A stretch of DNA of 64,000 nt from contig JALRME010000010.1 of NCBI GenBank assembly GCA_026120035.1, positions 62,001 through 126,000 on the forward strand, read 5' to 3'. A model generated the notes under the pieces. That model saw nothing but the letters and a program-made list of their open reading frames with translations, had not been told where the DNA came from and ran no database searches. The stretch comes from Coleophoma eucalyptorum (taxonomy: Eukaryota; Ascomycota; Leotiomycetes; Helotiales; Dermateaceae). The stretch's first letter is position 1. Each line of letters starts with the position of its first letter. Shown in pieces: positions 37,681 to 52,694 of the stretch. Both the position numbers and the translations under genes were made by a program.

Positions 37681-38856
37681 AGGCCGTCTCTATTCTTTCC
37701 ACATACCTCCACTCCTCCTCTCCTAACCTTCCTCGAATCCGCCATTCAACTTGTCTCGGGCCCTTCACAAAGTTATTGGGAGTTATGGGTCTATCAGCGG
37801 GATTTGACCTGGTAACGGCTCTTTGTACACCAGCATCGGCGGCGCTTCAGTTCTCTTCCCTGTAATTTGTATATTGTCACAATTATGAGGGTTATGTTCT
37901 CGCCTATCGGTGCATACGGAGGGGATTCTATGTGTATTTCATATGATGAGCATTTAGCATAGACATGAAAAGATAATGCCAACATCAGAAGTCAGGATCT
38001 TTTGGCGACCAGTATATACCTTAGTGGTCCGAATGTGAAAACCCCTAATTATGAAAGCAGACGTTATACAGGCGCGGACTCTTGTCCTAAAGATTCTGCA
38101 GACAGTCAATAGCCCCTAGAATTTAATCCGGCTGAAGTGATTCCTGGCTCTCATTAACTTGAGGCTGCTCGTCTTTGAAGCGCTACTTTTCGTTGTATAA
38201 CTTGAAGGCATAAGCATTAATTTGGAATAGATTTGACTTCTCAGCTGTTTCAGCTTATAGAATAGTTTATATTATCTTTAATATAAAAAAAATATAAAAA
38301 ATAGGGCAGAATAGCAAGCTCTTATTTGTCCATATAGTTTATGATGTATGTTGGAAGAATTCAGCTGTGCTAGTATCAAATATCAGCTACAGCTACATCG
38401 TAAGCAGTATGCCAACTGTGTCAATGTCAACGACATAACTATACAGCGACCTGACCAGTAGATGAGAGGATATTCTCAGTATTTTAATGGCACATTTGTA
38501 GTAAAACAGCGATGCCCTGCAGTATTTTAAAAGCTTATGAAAAGATAGTCTTGTTGCAAGCAAGCTTCACACAGCTCATCGCCGGCTTGGTCGGGTAAGT
38601 TGCTCCTAGTGGCGCTCGGCTTTCCGAAGCAAGCCCCTTACCGCACGTGGAAACGGAGGAGCGCGACAACCAAACGCGTTGGTCAACCAGGGTGGAAAGT
38701 CAATACTACCTTATGCAATCTCTCCAGATTTCTCAACACCAAGCTCTTTTGACTATCACCAAACCATCAACACAAGAATCTCCGTCAACGGTTCTGAACA
38801 TATCCACTGCCACCAAAACTCTGCGATGAGCTCAACATCATAACCATCTCACAAAT
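37681..38856. other. intergenic region upstream of the dynein heavy chain gene
   Basis: The left part is the TOM20 3' region. Around 38,260-38,320 is a very AT-rich patch of A-runs and TATA steps. A CACGTG core lies near 38,644 and the dynein leader occupies the right end. I see no gene. Confidence 0.45.
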
Positions 38857-41800
38857 ATGGCCGACCTGGCATCACCTTCCCCCGTGCCACCCATCTCCTC
38901 TTCGTCGCCGATCTCCCAAAATGGGACTGCAACAAATGGTCTGCTCACGATAGATCCTACCTTGGTACTCGAATATCTGGCATCAGTTTTGGAGATTACC
39001 CTTGGTGCTACACGGAAAGATCTAGAGAATGTTGGTAGTCTACTGTCTAAGGAGAGATTGGGGGACACAATTTTTAGATGCACCAGATTCGCTGGTGAAT
39101 CGCAAGTTGCCCTCTATGTCACCAAGGAGTTAGAGTCTGGAGTTGCATTGAACGACGCATTGGAAGAGCCCAGTCAGTATTCTCATAGCCTGAAAACCTT
39201 CGCCCTGAATACTAAATGCACCAGGTACAGTGTCTTACTCTTATAACCTTGCCACGGAGATCTCGAATAATTCGAACATCGCTGCTTCGATCGTCTTACT
39301 TAAACCCCGTCCGCAACCAATAGATCCCTCGATACCCATTTCTTCTCAAATTCAGTTACTTAATCTGCCAGGTGTGGCATCTTCAACTAATGCTGGGACT
39401 GCGCAGAATGGCGCCTCCGTTTCTCCCTTTGAAATCGTACATTCCGTTCTTCACTTAGCGCTGGCGCCGTACTTCGATGCTTACACCAAAACACCACCGA
39501 CGACAAATGGCAATAGGGGTAGGTCTGATGCCGAAGCAAAAACTGGTATTCCTGTTACCAAGAAGAGGATTGCGGAGTTGGAACTGGCGTTGTTGCATTT
39601 GCAGCAAAATGTTGAGATACCAGAATTGGTTTTACCTCTTCACGCAATGGTCCAGAACGCACTGGAGGAGTCAGCTGCACGAAACATAAAGCCAACACCT
39701 GAGCTTATCCCTGAAACCCTCCTTCAGGACAGTACATTCTTGAACAACCTCCAATCCAATGTCAACGGATGGATCAAGTCCATACAGACCATCACGAAAA
39801 TGTCAAGGGACGCAAAGAGTGGTACAGCAACACAAGAAATTCAGTTTTGGTTGAATATGGAGTCTTCCCTCGAGGGAATTGAGCTTCAACTTCGAAGCCC
39901 TGGTGTTCTTCTCACCATGGAGATATTGCGGACAGCCAAGCGGTTCCAAGCTACTGTCAGTTTCTCTGCAGATACAGGGCTGAAGGAAGCCATGGATAAG
40001 GTTCAGAAATATAACCAACTGATGCGAGATTTTCCTTTGGATGAGTTGCTCTCCGCGACGTCCCTGCTGAAAATTGAAGATGCTATTGGCCTTATATTTG
40101 CACACTTGAACAAGAAGCTTCGGATTTGCCCCTACCCCATTCGAAGGGCATTGCCCTTGGTCGAGTCTATATCTGCAGATTTAGATTCTCAACTACACAC
40201 TCTGCTTCACGGTAGATCGTTGATGCATCTGGAATATCGAGATTTCAAGAATCTTATGGCATCAACGGAGTCTATCTTCAGGATTTGGGAAGAAAACGTG
40301 AAGGAATTTACGAATGTTGCTCGAGAGGTGACACGACGCAGAAATGAGAAATTCATTCCCATAAAAATTGCACCAAAACATGCTGATCTTCAAGCACGCT
40401 TAAAATACGTCGCTACCTTCCGTGAAAACCACGAGCAGCTCCAAGCTACGATCGTCAACGTTCTGGGACCAAAAAGCGAGCTCAATAGCACCTCGGAGGG
40501 TGTAGCTTCAAATGGTGCAGTTCTAGTCGAGGAGATGGGTGATGTAGACGCTGTTGAGGAAGTTCAACAAGCTTGGGCAGCGTTAAACAACGTCGATCTG
40601 CTAGATGTCACCCCTGAGGGAACACAGGTCTGGGTGCAAGCAGAGATCACCTACAATGAACGGACCTCACGCGTTGAAAACTCTATCATCGCACGACTTC
40701 GTGACCGACTAGCTACGGCGAAGAATGCCAACGAGATGTTTAGAGTCTTCTCGAAATTCAACGCGTTGTTCGTCCGACCTAAGATCCGTGGTGCTATCAC
40801 TGAGTACCAATCGCAACTCATTGATAACGTCAAGAATGACATTTCAGCACTGCATGAGCGATTCAAGCAGCAGTATGGCCATTCCGAAGCCCACGCAATG
40901 GCTCAACTTCGAGATCTCCCTCCAGTATCTGGAGCCATCATCTGGGCACGACAAATTGAGAGACAGCTTGATGGATACATGAAGAAGGTTGAAGATGTCC
41001 TTGGAAATGATTGGGCTCTTCATGCAGAGGGACAAAAACTCCAAAGTGAAAGCAATCTATTCCGGAAGAAGCTTGAAACTCGTCCTATCTTCGAGGCCTG
41101 GTTGCATGACGTGCAGAGAAGACAAATCTCCATTGCTGGCCGGCTATTCAATATTAATAAGATTCGAGCGCAAAATAACGCTCTTGAACTTGCCGTCAAT
41201 TTTGATCCACAGGTCATTGCGTTATTCAAAGAAACACGGAATCTCCTATGGCTCAATTTTGCGGTCCCCCACCAAATAAACAATATCTCAAAAGAAGCCA
41301 AGCGAGTATATCCATATGCTGTCAGCCTTATGGAGAGTGTAAGAACTTACGCTCAAACCAATCGTCAAATTATTGAGATGTCTGATGTTTCGATTCTTCT
41401 CAGCGGGTACCAAAACGAGGTGCAAACCTTGGTTGCTAAGGGAGTCCCACTAAAGTGGGAATCATTTGTGCACTCCTTCGACATACATATCAAGCCCACC
41501 TCCTATCTTTCGAATGGGACAATCGATCATGCTAACGGAACTCGTGGCGAGAGCAAGCATGTCCAATTTGTTCGCGAGTTTGCTGCATCCGTATCATTAT
41601 TACAGAGCAAAACTGCAACCTTAGCCTCGATCAATGTGACTATTCAGCAGGCCCTTGCAGACCTTGGTACTTGCCCTTATGATGCTGCGTCTTTCCAAGT
41701 GCAACTTGAGACTATACAGATGGCTGTTGACAAGTTGAATCTCGAGAATTACGTCAATCTTGCCTATTGGGTAAGGGAGATGAATGAGAGGATCAAGACT

Positions 41801-44800
41801 ACTCTGCTGTCTCGATTACATCACGCCATCGACGCTTGGATCGATGCCTTCGAAAATGATGCCTCTGAAGGTATTAGCAAAGACAGTCGACGAAAAACTC
41901 TTGTCGTGCCGGGTGATGCAGTAGTTTCACAGAAACCAACTCTGAGGCAACTGGTCCATGAGATCTCCATGCGAAATCAAGTCATCTATCTGGATCCTCC
42001 TTTGGAGTATGCCCGGGCAAACTGGTTCTCCCAACTTCATGAATGGCTTGGTATCATCTGTAACTTGCGTAAGATAAAGGCGTCAAGATATGAGATGACA
42101 CTCACAACTCGGCAAGAAGTTGATGTTCGATTTACAGATCTTCCTGCATTCTGTGCAGAGAGCTTATCTAAAGTGTACAACTCCGTGGAGAACAAGCTCC
42201 AAGAGATCAGTGCCTATATTGACAAGTGGCTGCAATTTCAATCTCTCTGGGATCTCCAATCGGACCAGGTTTACGAGCTTCTAGGTGAACAACTATCGAA
42301 ATGGCTGCAATTGCTCCAGGAGATTAGGAAATCTCGTGCCACCTTTGACACCACTGAGGTCAGCCGATCATTTGGCCATCTCACTATCGACTACGACCAG
42401 GTACAGACAAAGGTCAATGCCAAGTATGATCAGTGGCAACACGAAATCCTTATGAAATTCGCTGGACGCCTCGGCATGCGAGTAAGAGAGGTCTATGCAG
42501 AAGTTGAGAAGGCTCGACGTGACCTAGAGCTGCAGTCATTAGAGGCGACCTCTACCGCACAAGCTGTACAATTTATCACGATTGTTCAAACTTGCAAGCG
42601 TAAAGTGAAGTCTTGGGGCCCTGAAATTGAGACTTTCCGACAAGGGCAGACAACTCTTGTGCGTCAGCGTTATCAATTTCCACAAGATTGGCTAGGGGTT
42701 GAGCAAATTGACTCAGAGTGGACTGCCCTGAATGAAATCCTAAACCGCAAAGCGAAGATTCTCGAAGACCAAACGGATGCCCTTCGCGCGAAAATCACCG
42801 CAGAAGACAAGGTCGTTGCAGATAAGATTGCTGAAATAACCGCCCAGTGGAACGAAGAGAAGCCCGTCTCTGGTACAATTGCTCCAGAGGCAGCATCCGC
42901 AACGTTGACTTCTTTTGAGACCCGAATCAGCAACCTCCACGATGAATCTGAACGCTTATCAAAAGCAAAGGAAGTATTGGATTTACCCGCAAGTCCCGAT
43001 ACTGCACTTTCTGCTATATTAGAGGAGGTGCAAGACTTCAAGTCCGTGTGGTCTGCTCTATCAACTATATGGAAGAGCCTCAATGACCTACGTGAAACCC
43101 TTTGGGGAACTGTGCAGCCACGAAAGATCCGCTCGTCCATCGATGGACTCATCAAGATGACTAAGGAAATGCCCAGTCGTATGCGACAGTACGCAGCATT
43201 TGAGCACATTCAGAATGTTCTTAGACAGTTCTTGAAAGTCAACCCTATTCTTACGGATCTAAAGTCTGAGGCTGTGCGAGAGCGCCATTGGAACAAGATC
43301 TTCAAGGCTTTGAAACCTGGCAAGCGATATTCACAGGTGGCCATGACACTTGGTGACGTTTGGGACCTGAATCTTGCTGCTAGTGAGGTAGTCATTCGAG
43401 ACATTATTGCCCAAGCCCAAGGTGAAATGGCCTTGGAAGAGTTCCTAAAGCAAGTCAGAGAGATCTGGACTAGCTACTCTCTTGACCTTGTCAATTACCA
43501 AAACAAGTGTCGTCTCATTCGAGGATGGGATGACCTATTCGCAAAGTGTAGCGAAAACCTCAGCTCATTACAGGCCATGAGACATTCACCTTACTATAAG
43601 GAATTTGAAGAAGAAGCATCGGGCTGGGAAGACAAGTTGAACCGTGTCCACGTCCTCTTCGATGTGTGGATTGATGTACAGCGTCAATGGGTGTACCTCG
43701 AAGGCGTCTTTACCGGAAATGCCGATATCAAGCACTTATTACCAATTGAGTCGTCCAGATTCCAAAACATCAATTCCGAATTCTTCGCAGTCATGAAGAA
43801 AGTCTATAAGCAACCCTTCGTATTAGATGTGCTCAATATATCCGGCGTACAGAAGTCACTAGAACGTCTAGCTGAGCTGCTTAACAAGATTCAGAAGGCT
43901 CTAGGTGAATATCTTGAGAAAGAGCGTGTTTCGTTCCCCAGGTTCTACTTCGTTGGTGATGAGGATCTTCTGGAAATTATCGGTAACAGCAATGATACTC
44001 TTCGAATTGCCAAGCATTTCAAGAAAATGTTTGCTGGGCTTTCAGGCCTTATCATGGACGAGGAGCATCTCATCTCCGGATTCACCTCAAAAGAAGGAGA
44101 AGAAGTTCGACTGAAGAAAGAAATCTCTTTAATCAAAACGCCGAAGATAAACGATTGGTTGGCGCTTCTCGAGAGTAGCATGAAGTCAACGCTGGCTGAG
44201 CTTCTTGCTGAGGCCGTCGAAAAATATGAAGCTTTGTTTTCCGCCACTGAAATTGACGCGACGGCACTCAACGATTATATCAATGCCTTTCCTAGTCAAA
44301 TTGTTGTGCTAGGTACACAGGCAGTCTGGACATCTGCGGTTGAGAAGGCCTTAGAATCCGGAGGCTCTACTTTGCAGAACTTGTTCGAACAGGAAGTTAA
44401 AGTACTCAGAATGCTTGCATCAACTGTACTTGGCGATCTTGATCCTATTCTAAGAAAGCGGTGCGAGCATTTGATTACGGAATGTGTTCACCAACGCGAC
44501 GTCATCGAAAAGTTGGTCAATCTGAATGCTACATCCCCCAATCATTACATGTGGCTTCTCCAGATGAAATATGTCTATCAGCCGGAAGGCGACTTTATGC
44601 AACGTTTGCATATTAAGATGGCGAATGCCAAGCTCAACTATGGGTTCGAGTACCTTGGAGTTGCCGAAAGACTTGTGCGCACACCTCTTACTGATCGCTG
44701 CTTCCTGACACTTACACAAGCACTTTGCCAACGGCTTGGAGGCTCTCCCTATGGCCCTGCTGGCACTGGTAAGACAGAGTCAGTCAAGGCACTTGGTGTA

Positions 44801-47800
44801 CAACTTGGTCGGTTCACGCTTGTGTTCTGTTGCGATGATACTTTCGACTTCCAAGCCATGGGCCGAATCTTTTTGGGTATTTGTCAGGTTGGAGCCTGGG
44901 GCTGCTTTGACGAATTCAACCGACTGGAGGAACGTATTCTATCAGCTGTATCCCAACAAGTTCAAAATATCCAGCTTGGTCTGAAACAAGGAGTTGAAGA
45001 TCCAAAATCTCAGATTGAGTTGGTAGGACGCCAACTGTCTGTCAACCAGAATACTGGGTTGTTTATCACAATGAACCCTGGCTATGCTGGACGCTCCAAC
45101 TTACCAGACAATCTGAAGAAGTTATTCCGAAGTGTTGCGATGTCAAAGCCTGACAAGGAACTCATCGCCGAAGTCATGCTGTACTCTCAAGGATTTAACC
45201 AGGCCAAGAAGCTGTCGAAGCAAACAGTTCCCTTCTTTGACCGCTGTTCCGAAAGACTTTCGAAGCAAGCTCATTACGATTTCGGGCTACGAGCGTTAAA
45301 GAGTGTGCTAGTTAGCTCTGGTGGTCTCAAGCGTACTCGGCTTGCTCAAAGTGGTGGAGACCTTGGCCCCGAAGAGGAAGTTGAGCCGCAAATCATTGTC
45401 CAAAGTATTCGTGAGACAATTGCTCCTAAACTTATTAAGGGTGATGTGAACATTATGAGAACGATTGAATCTGAATCGTTCCCAGGGGTTGACTATGTAC
45501 CTGCAAGCTTGGAGGAGCTGCAGTCAGCCATTCGCAGTATCGCCGCAGCCAAGCACCTAGTTACCAATGACACCTGGATGACAAAGGTGCTCCAGCTTTA
45601 CCAAATTCAAGGCATTCACCATGGTGTGATGATGGTGGGCAATTCAGGAACCGGCAAGTCTTTGGCTTGGAAAGTCTTGCTGCAAGCGCTTCAGCAAGTA
45701 GAAGGTGTTGAAGGCGTCTGCCACATCATTGATTCGAAGGTAATGTCTAAGGAAGCACTCTATGGTAACCTTGATTCCACGACTCGTGAGTGGACGGACG
45801 GATTGTTTACAAGCATTCTCCGCAAGATCGTCGACAATTTGCGTGGAGAAGAAAGTAAGAGACATTGGATTGTTTTTGATGGTGACGTCGATCCAGAATG
45901 GGTCGAAAATTTGAACAGTGTGCTCGACGACAACAAGTTACTAACACTCCCGAACGGAGAGCGCCTGAATCTCCCGTCTAATGTCCGAATCATGTTCGAA
46001 GTTGAGACCTTAAAATACGCTACACTTGCTACCGTCAGTCGCTGCGGTATGGTATGGTTTAGTGAGGATACCGTAACGCCAAACATGATGGTCTCCAACT
46101 ACCTGGACACCTTGAAAACGGTTGCGTTTGAAGATCTCGATGAGGATGCTGTTGCTACCGGTCAGACCGCAGCAAGAGCACTTGCTCTCCAAGAGCAGGT
46201 TGCACAATTGCTTCATACTTTCCTTACTGGGGAAGACTTCATTGTCAATGCTTTGGAGCGTGCAGAGGCATTCAATCATATCATGGATTTCACTGTCGCT
46301 AGAGTCCTTAGTACGCTATTCTCACTTCTAAACAAAAGCGTTCGAGATATCATCGAATATAACGCACAACATGTAGACTTCCCTCTGGAACCAGAGCAAG
46401 TAGAATCCTACATTGCAAAGAAGCTGCTCTTGGCCTTAGTATGGTCATTCACGGGAGATTGTCCTCTAGGAGACCGCAAGGCCTATGGAGACTGTCTTGC
46501 AGGCCTCGCAACATTTGGCTCACCAATCGTTGGCGATGGTTCCCTAATTGATTACGATGTCACCCTACCAAAGGCCGAGTGGGCCTCATGGCAAAACCAG
46601 GTTCCTACGATCGAAGTCAATACTCATTCCATCACACAAACAGACGTGGTTATTCCAACTTTGGATACTGTCAGACATGAAGATGTTCTGTATTCTTGGT
46701 TGGCTGAACATAAGCCTCTGCTACTCTGCGGACCCCCTGGATCTGGAAAAACAATGACTCTATTCAGCGCTCTTCGCAAACTCCCTAATATGGAGGTTGT
46801 TGGTCTAAATTTCTCTAGTGCTACAACTCCAGACTTACTGATCAAGACATTTGAGCAATATTGCGAGTATAAAAAGACCCTTAGCGGTGTCATGCTGTCT
46901 CCTACACAAATTGGCCGCTGGTTGGTGATTTTCTGTGACGAGATCAATTTACCAGCCCCCGACAAATACGGAACTCAAAGAGCCATCTCCTTCTTGCGTC
47001 AGCTCGTTGAACAAAATGGATTCTGGCGAACGTCCGACAAGACTTGGGTCACCCTTGATCGCATTCAGTTTGTTGGTGCTTGTAATCCACCTACTGATGC
47101 TGGTCGAACGCCTTTGGGACCTCGATTCCTACGACATGCGCCCCTTATCATGGTTGACTACCCTGGAGAGTTGTCTCTGCAACAGATTTACGGAACATTC
47201 AATAATGCAATTCTCAAAATTATCCCATCGCTCCGGGGTTATGCAGAGTCACTCACAAAGGCCATGGTGCAATTTTACCTCGAGTCTCAACAGCGATTTA
47301 CTCCCAAGATTCAACCGCATTATGTTTACAGTCCTCGTGAACTGACAAGATGGGTCCGAGGAATTTACGAAGCGATCAAACCACTTGAGACTTTGTCTGT
47401 TGAAGGTCTTGTCCGAATTTGGGCACATGAGGCTCTTCGTTTATTCCAGGATCGTCTCATTGCTGAGGATGAGAGAAAATGGACCGACGATGCTGTTCAC
47501 CGTATTGCATTAGACTTCTTCCCAACCATTGAAGAAGACAAAGCTTTAGCTGGCCCAATCCTCTTTTCGAACTGGCTTTCCAAGAACTACGTACCCGTCG
47601 ACCGCGAGCAGTTACGCGAATTCGTCAAGGCCAGACTCAAGACATTCTGTGAGGAGGAAGTCGATGTCCCATTGATTTTATTCAATGACGTCCTAGAACA
47701 TGTTCTCCGCATCGATCGTGTATTCAGACAACCACAGGGTCATCTGATCCTTATTGGTGTCAGTGGAAGTGGTAAAACGACACTATCGCGATTCGTGGCA

Positions 47801-50800
47801 TGGATGAATGGACTGAAAGTTTTCCAAATCAAAGTGCATGGAAAGTATTCTGCAGAAGATTTCGATGACGATTTAAGAGATGTTCTCCGCCGATGTGGCT
47901 GCAAAGGGGAGAAGATGTGTTTCATCATGGACGAAGCAAACGTGCTAGATTCTGGGTTCTTGGAGCGAATGAACACACTTCTGGCCAACGCAGAAGTCCC
48001 TGGTTTGTTCGAAGGTGACGAGCTTGCCTCGCTCATGACAGCCTGCAAAGAAGGTGCACAACGTCAAGGTCTTCTCCTGGACTCTCAGGAAGAGCTTTAC
48101 AAATGGTTTACTCAGCAAATTGTGAAGAACCTTCATGTCGTCTTTACCATGAATCCACCTGAGGGAGGCCTCTCGTCTAAGGCTGCCACAAGTCCTGCGC
48201 TCTTCAATCGTTGTGTTCTCAACTGGTTTGGAGACTGGTCCGATCAAGCACTTTTCCAAGTTGGCACAGAACTGACACATAAGGTTGACTTAGACCGGCC
48301 TAACTTCACCGCGCCAGATTCTATTCCTGTTGCGTACAGGGACTTGGTTCTTCCAGCAAGCCATCGCGAGGCTGTTGTGAACGCAATGGTATATATTCAC
48401 TACTCTCTACACCGATTCAACTTGAAGCTGTTGAAACAGCAAGGTAGAATCACGTTTTTGACCCCGAGACACTTCCTCGACTTTGTTGCACAATACGTTA
48501 AGCTATATACTGAAAAGCGAGAAGATCTTGAAGAGCAGCAGCGACATCTTAACGTTGGTCTTGAAAAGCTCAGAGATACCGTGGAGAAGGTGAGCGAGCT
48601 TCGAAAGAGTCTTGCTGAAAAGAAGGGGCAGCTTGAGCGAAAGGACGCGGAAGCAAATGAGAAGTTGCAACGAATGGTTGCAGACCAACGAGAAGCTGAA
48701 CAGCGCAAAGCTACGTCTCTCGAAATTCAGGCAGCTCTGGAAAAGCAAGAGGTCGAAGTCACTGCAAGACGCGAATTAGTACAAAAAGACTTGGATAACG
48801 CAGAACCTGCAGTCATCGAGGCACAGAAGAGCGTGCAGTCTATCAAGAAACAACATCTTACAGAATTGCGTTCCATGGGTAATCCTCCTACTGGTGTCAA
48901 GCTCGCCCTTGAGTCCGTCTGCACGCTTCTTGGCCACAAGATCGATAGTTGGAAGACTATTCAAGGTATCGTTCGTAGGGATGACTTTATTGCAAGCATC
49001 GTCAACTACGACAATGAGCGGCAAATGACCAGAAATTTAAGGGTCAAGATGCGCAACGAATATCTTTCCAACGACGATTTCACGTATGAGAAGGCTATGC
49101 GCTCCAGTAAAGCTTGTGGACCTTTAGTACAGTGGGTACAAGCTCAAGTTAATTATTCTGAAATTCTCGATCGCGTAGGACCTTTGCGTGAGGAAGTGGA
49201 GACGCTGGCCGAGCAAGCTCTTCAGACCAAGGCCGAAGCTCAAGCTGTAGAGAATACTGTTGTGGCTTTGGAGCAGAGCATTGCTACTTACAAGGTTGAG
49301 TACGCAGCCTTGATCAGCGAGACTCAAGCTATCAAGACAGAAATGTCTCGCGTACAATTCAAAGTCGACCGTAGTGTAAGACTTCTCGACAGTCTATCAT
49401 CCGAAAGAGTCCGCTGGGAAGAGGGTAGCAAGTCCTTTGAGACCCAAATTGGCACTTTGGTTGGCGATGTTCTAGTTGCAGCAGCGTTCTTGGCATACAG
49501 TGGTCTGTACGATCAACAATACCGCAAGAATATGATGGACGACTGGCTTCATCATCTGCATCTCTCCGGCATAAACTACAAACAGCACAACCCTGTCACA
49601 GAATATCTCTCATCGGCTGACGAGCGTCTTGGATGGCAAGAGGATTCACTTCCTGTTGATGATCTATGCACGGAAAATGCAATCATCTTGAAGCGATTCA
49701 ACAGATATCCATTGATCATTGATCCTTCCGGCCGAGTTACTGAATTCTTGCAAAAACAGAACAAAGAACGAAAATTGACTGTGACAAGCTTTTTGGACGA
49801 TTCATTCACCAAGCAGTTAGAAAGCTCGTTGCGTTTCGGCAACCCAATCCTTATCCAAGATGCTGAACACTTGGATCCCATCTTGAACCACGTGCTGAAC
49901 AAAGAATATCAGAAGACAGGTGGCCGTGTTCTGATTCAGCTGGGGAAGCAGGAAATTGATTTCTCGCCTGCCTTCAAGATCTACCTTTCAACCCGAGATC
50001 CATCAGCGATGTTTCCTCCAGATATTTGCAGTCGTACAACCTTCGTCAACTTCACTGTCACTCAGAGCAGTTTGCAGACTCAGTCATTGAGTGAAGTCCT
50101 CAAATCAGAACGACCTGATGTTGACGAGCGCAGATCTAACCTCATCAAACTTCAAGGTGAATTCAAAGTACATCTACGTCAATTAGAGAAGCGTCTCCTA
50201 CAAGCACTGAATGAATCTCGCGGAAATATCCTCGACGATGACAATGTCATCGAAACTCTTGAGACATTGAAAAAAGAAGCCGCAGAGATTTCCACTAAGA
50301 TGAGCAACACAGAGGGAGTCATGGCGGAAGTGGATGAAATCACTCTACAGTACAATGTGATTGCTCAATCCTGCAGTGCGATCTTCGCTGTTCTCGAACA
50401 ATTGCACTATCTCAACCACTTCTATCAATTTTCTTTGCAGTATTTCCTCGACATCTTCCATGCCGTGTTGAAGGGCAGCAAGCGTCTTACGGGCGAATCG
50501 AATCACAACGTTCGGCGAGATATCATCATCGAAGATCTTTTTATCACCGCTTATCAGAGAACGTCGCTAGGTCTGCTTCAGAAAGATCGAATCACTCTTG
50601 CCATGCTTCTTGCCCAAGCTGCTCCGTACCAAATGGACAAAGCCATCATTGACATGATTCTGGATGACAGCATTACTGGTACAGATCTTTCCACGGAGAC
50701 AGAAAAAAGAGATGAAGTTATGGCGATGGCAACAAGAATGCCATTCTTGAAGGGCAAATTCGACAATATAACGAATGATACTTGGGACCGCTTCTTTCAA

Positions 50801-52043
50801 GAAGAGTCTGGGGAGAACTTCGTTCCCAAAATATGGGCAGAGGACGCCAATAAACGAGACCAAGAACTCCAAAGCCTCCTCCTCATCAAGCTCTTCAGAC
50901 TCGATCGATTTGTGCCTGCTGCTGAGCGATTTGTAGCTACGGTTTTCGGACCTGGTCTTTATGAGGCTACAGAAGATCTCAAGGAGACGGTGGATCAGGT
51001 CTCCTCAAGCCAGCCTATCGCCTTGTGCTCAAGCCCTGGTTTCGATGCCAGTTACAAAGTCGACACACTGGTCGAGCGATCGCGCAGATCTTGCACAAAC
51101 ATTGCCATGGGTTCGAACGAAGGTCCTGCGATTGCTGACAAGGCCATTAGCAATGCCGCTGCTACAGGCTCTTGGGTACTCATCAAGAACGTGCATCTAG
51201 CACCGACCTGGCTTCAAAGTTTGGAGAAACGAATGGAGTCTCTCAAGCCACATGCAGACTTCAGATTGTTCCTATCTATGGAATCCAGTCCAAAGATACC
51301 GGTCAATCTTTTGAGAGCTTCTCGTGTTCTAATGTACGAGCAGCCTGCCGGTATCAGAGCCAATATGAAGGATTCCATGTCTTCGTTATCAACCCGAGCC
51401 TCCAAAACACCAGTTGAGCGTGGTAGATTGTATCTGCTTCTTTCATTCCTGCATGCCGTCGTTCAAGAAAGGTTACGTTATGCGCCGAACTTGGGCTGGA
51501 AGGGATTCTGGGAGTTCAATGACAGTGATGTAAGTCCATTGTAGCTATTACACAAGCTCGCCTGTTTAATTTTCCCGTACTAACATTTGACAGTATGAGT
51601 GTTCTGCTTTTATTATCGATACGTGGGTAGAGACGGTGGCTGCAGGCCGGTCCAACATCGCGCCACAAAATCTGCCTTGGGAGATGATTCGATATCTTAT
51701 CACAGAGACATACGGTGGAAAGATCGACAACGAGGGTGATTTCTCGCTCCTGAACCAGTTAGTCAGCAATGTCCTTACGCCATCAGCATACGACATTGGC
51801 CACAAACTTGTTGAGGCCACCGCTGGCAATGAAGCCCTTGTAGTGCCAAGTGAGACAACAACCAAGGACTTCATGACCTGGATCCAAAAGCTGCCAGAGC
51901 GAGAACCACCTACCTATCTCGGCTTACCTGCCAATGCTGAGAAATTGCTTCTGGTTGGTCAGGGCCGCAGCATGATTCAGAACTTGGGCAAGATCGCGGA
52001 GTCTCTGGACGAAGGCGAGCAGATCATGGCTGAGGCGACATGA
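38857..52043 (+). CDS. cytoplasmic dynein heavy chain
   Basis: Exons 38857-39172, 39225-51529 and 51594-52043 encode 4,356 residues (nudA/ro-1 orthologue). After the N-terminal tail and linker come the AAA ring sites: AAA1 GPAGTGKT (about 1948) with CFDEFNR; AAA2 GNSGTGKS (about 2244) with FDGDVD; AAA3 GPPGSGKT (about 2608) with [11 protein letters not shown]4 GVSGSGKT (about 2950) with FIMDEAN. The coiled-coil stalk and microtubule-binding domain span about 3200-3510. AAA5, AAA6 and the short fungal C-terminus follow. All four nucleotide sites look intact. It is the minus-end-directed motor for nuclear migration and endosome transport. Intron 1 uses a GTCAGT donor; the middle exon is 12.3 kb without interruption. 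Confidence 0.97.
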
Positions 52044-52184
52044 GGGATGGCTGCGAGCAATTTCTCGTTTCCTTTGTAGTAGATAGAACAAAGATGTACA
52101 AGAACTCAAATAGTGTAGTCCAGTTGATCAAGGCGTTAGGAATTGCGGGTTTTCTTATTCCGTACAAACCAGCACAGTCATACA

Positions 52185-52264
<80 letters not shown>

Positions 52265-52694
52265 GCACTGGCTGAGAATGAAGATGGAATAGATGATGGA
52301 CTTATTAGCGGGCGTGGCCTCTTTTATTATACCCAGTTTTCTTGCTTGCTTGTATCTATTGTGCCTGCTAGACCGCATAGTTCGTTTGCTTTTGCGTATT
52401 CTGTTCTGTTTTTAAGACCATTATAGTATGTATAGAAATGCAAAGATTGTATAACCTTTCGTATCGATGGATTTCTTGCATAGGTATCTAAATGAATTTG
52501 TATAAACTACCTAATTTCGTGCTCGTATAACTTGTAAAAAGGATTTTGGTTACAACTTTCTTTGACAGGCACGGGAAAGAAATCTGGCTATGAACTCGTA
52601 CATTTTTACTTCATTCCTTCCTTAGTCACTGCCGATGACGTTCATGTGCTCCCGATCCTTCTCATCCGTTCGTACATCACTTGTTCTTCCTTTC
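52044..52694. other. convergent 3' regions of dynein and beta-adaptin
   Basis: The dominant feature is the TA/TG tract listed separately. The rest is AT-rich 3' flanking DNA. Confidence 0.5.
52187..52260. repeat. compound TA/TG dinucleotide tract
   Basis: About 17 TA units run straight into about 19 TG units, 74 bp in all, about 145 bp after the dynein stop codon. Such alternating purine-pyrimidine DNA is prone to cruciform or Z-form structure and to length change. Confidence 0.9.

Noticed and set aside
42673..43209. 178-codon minus-strand frame inside dynein, and similar antisense frames
   Set aside because: They are shadows of the dynein coding frame. No motif or intron structure supports them.
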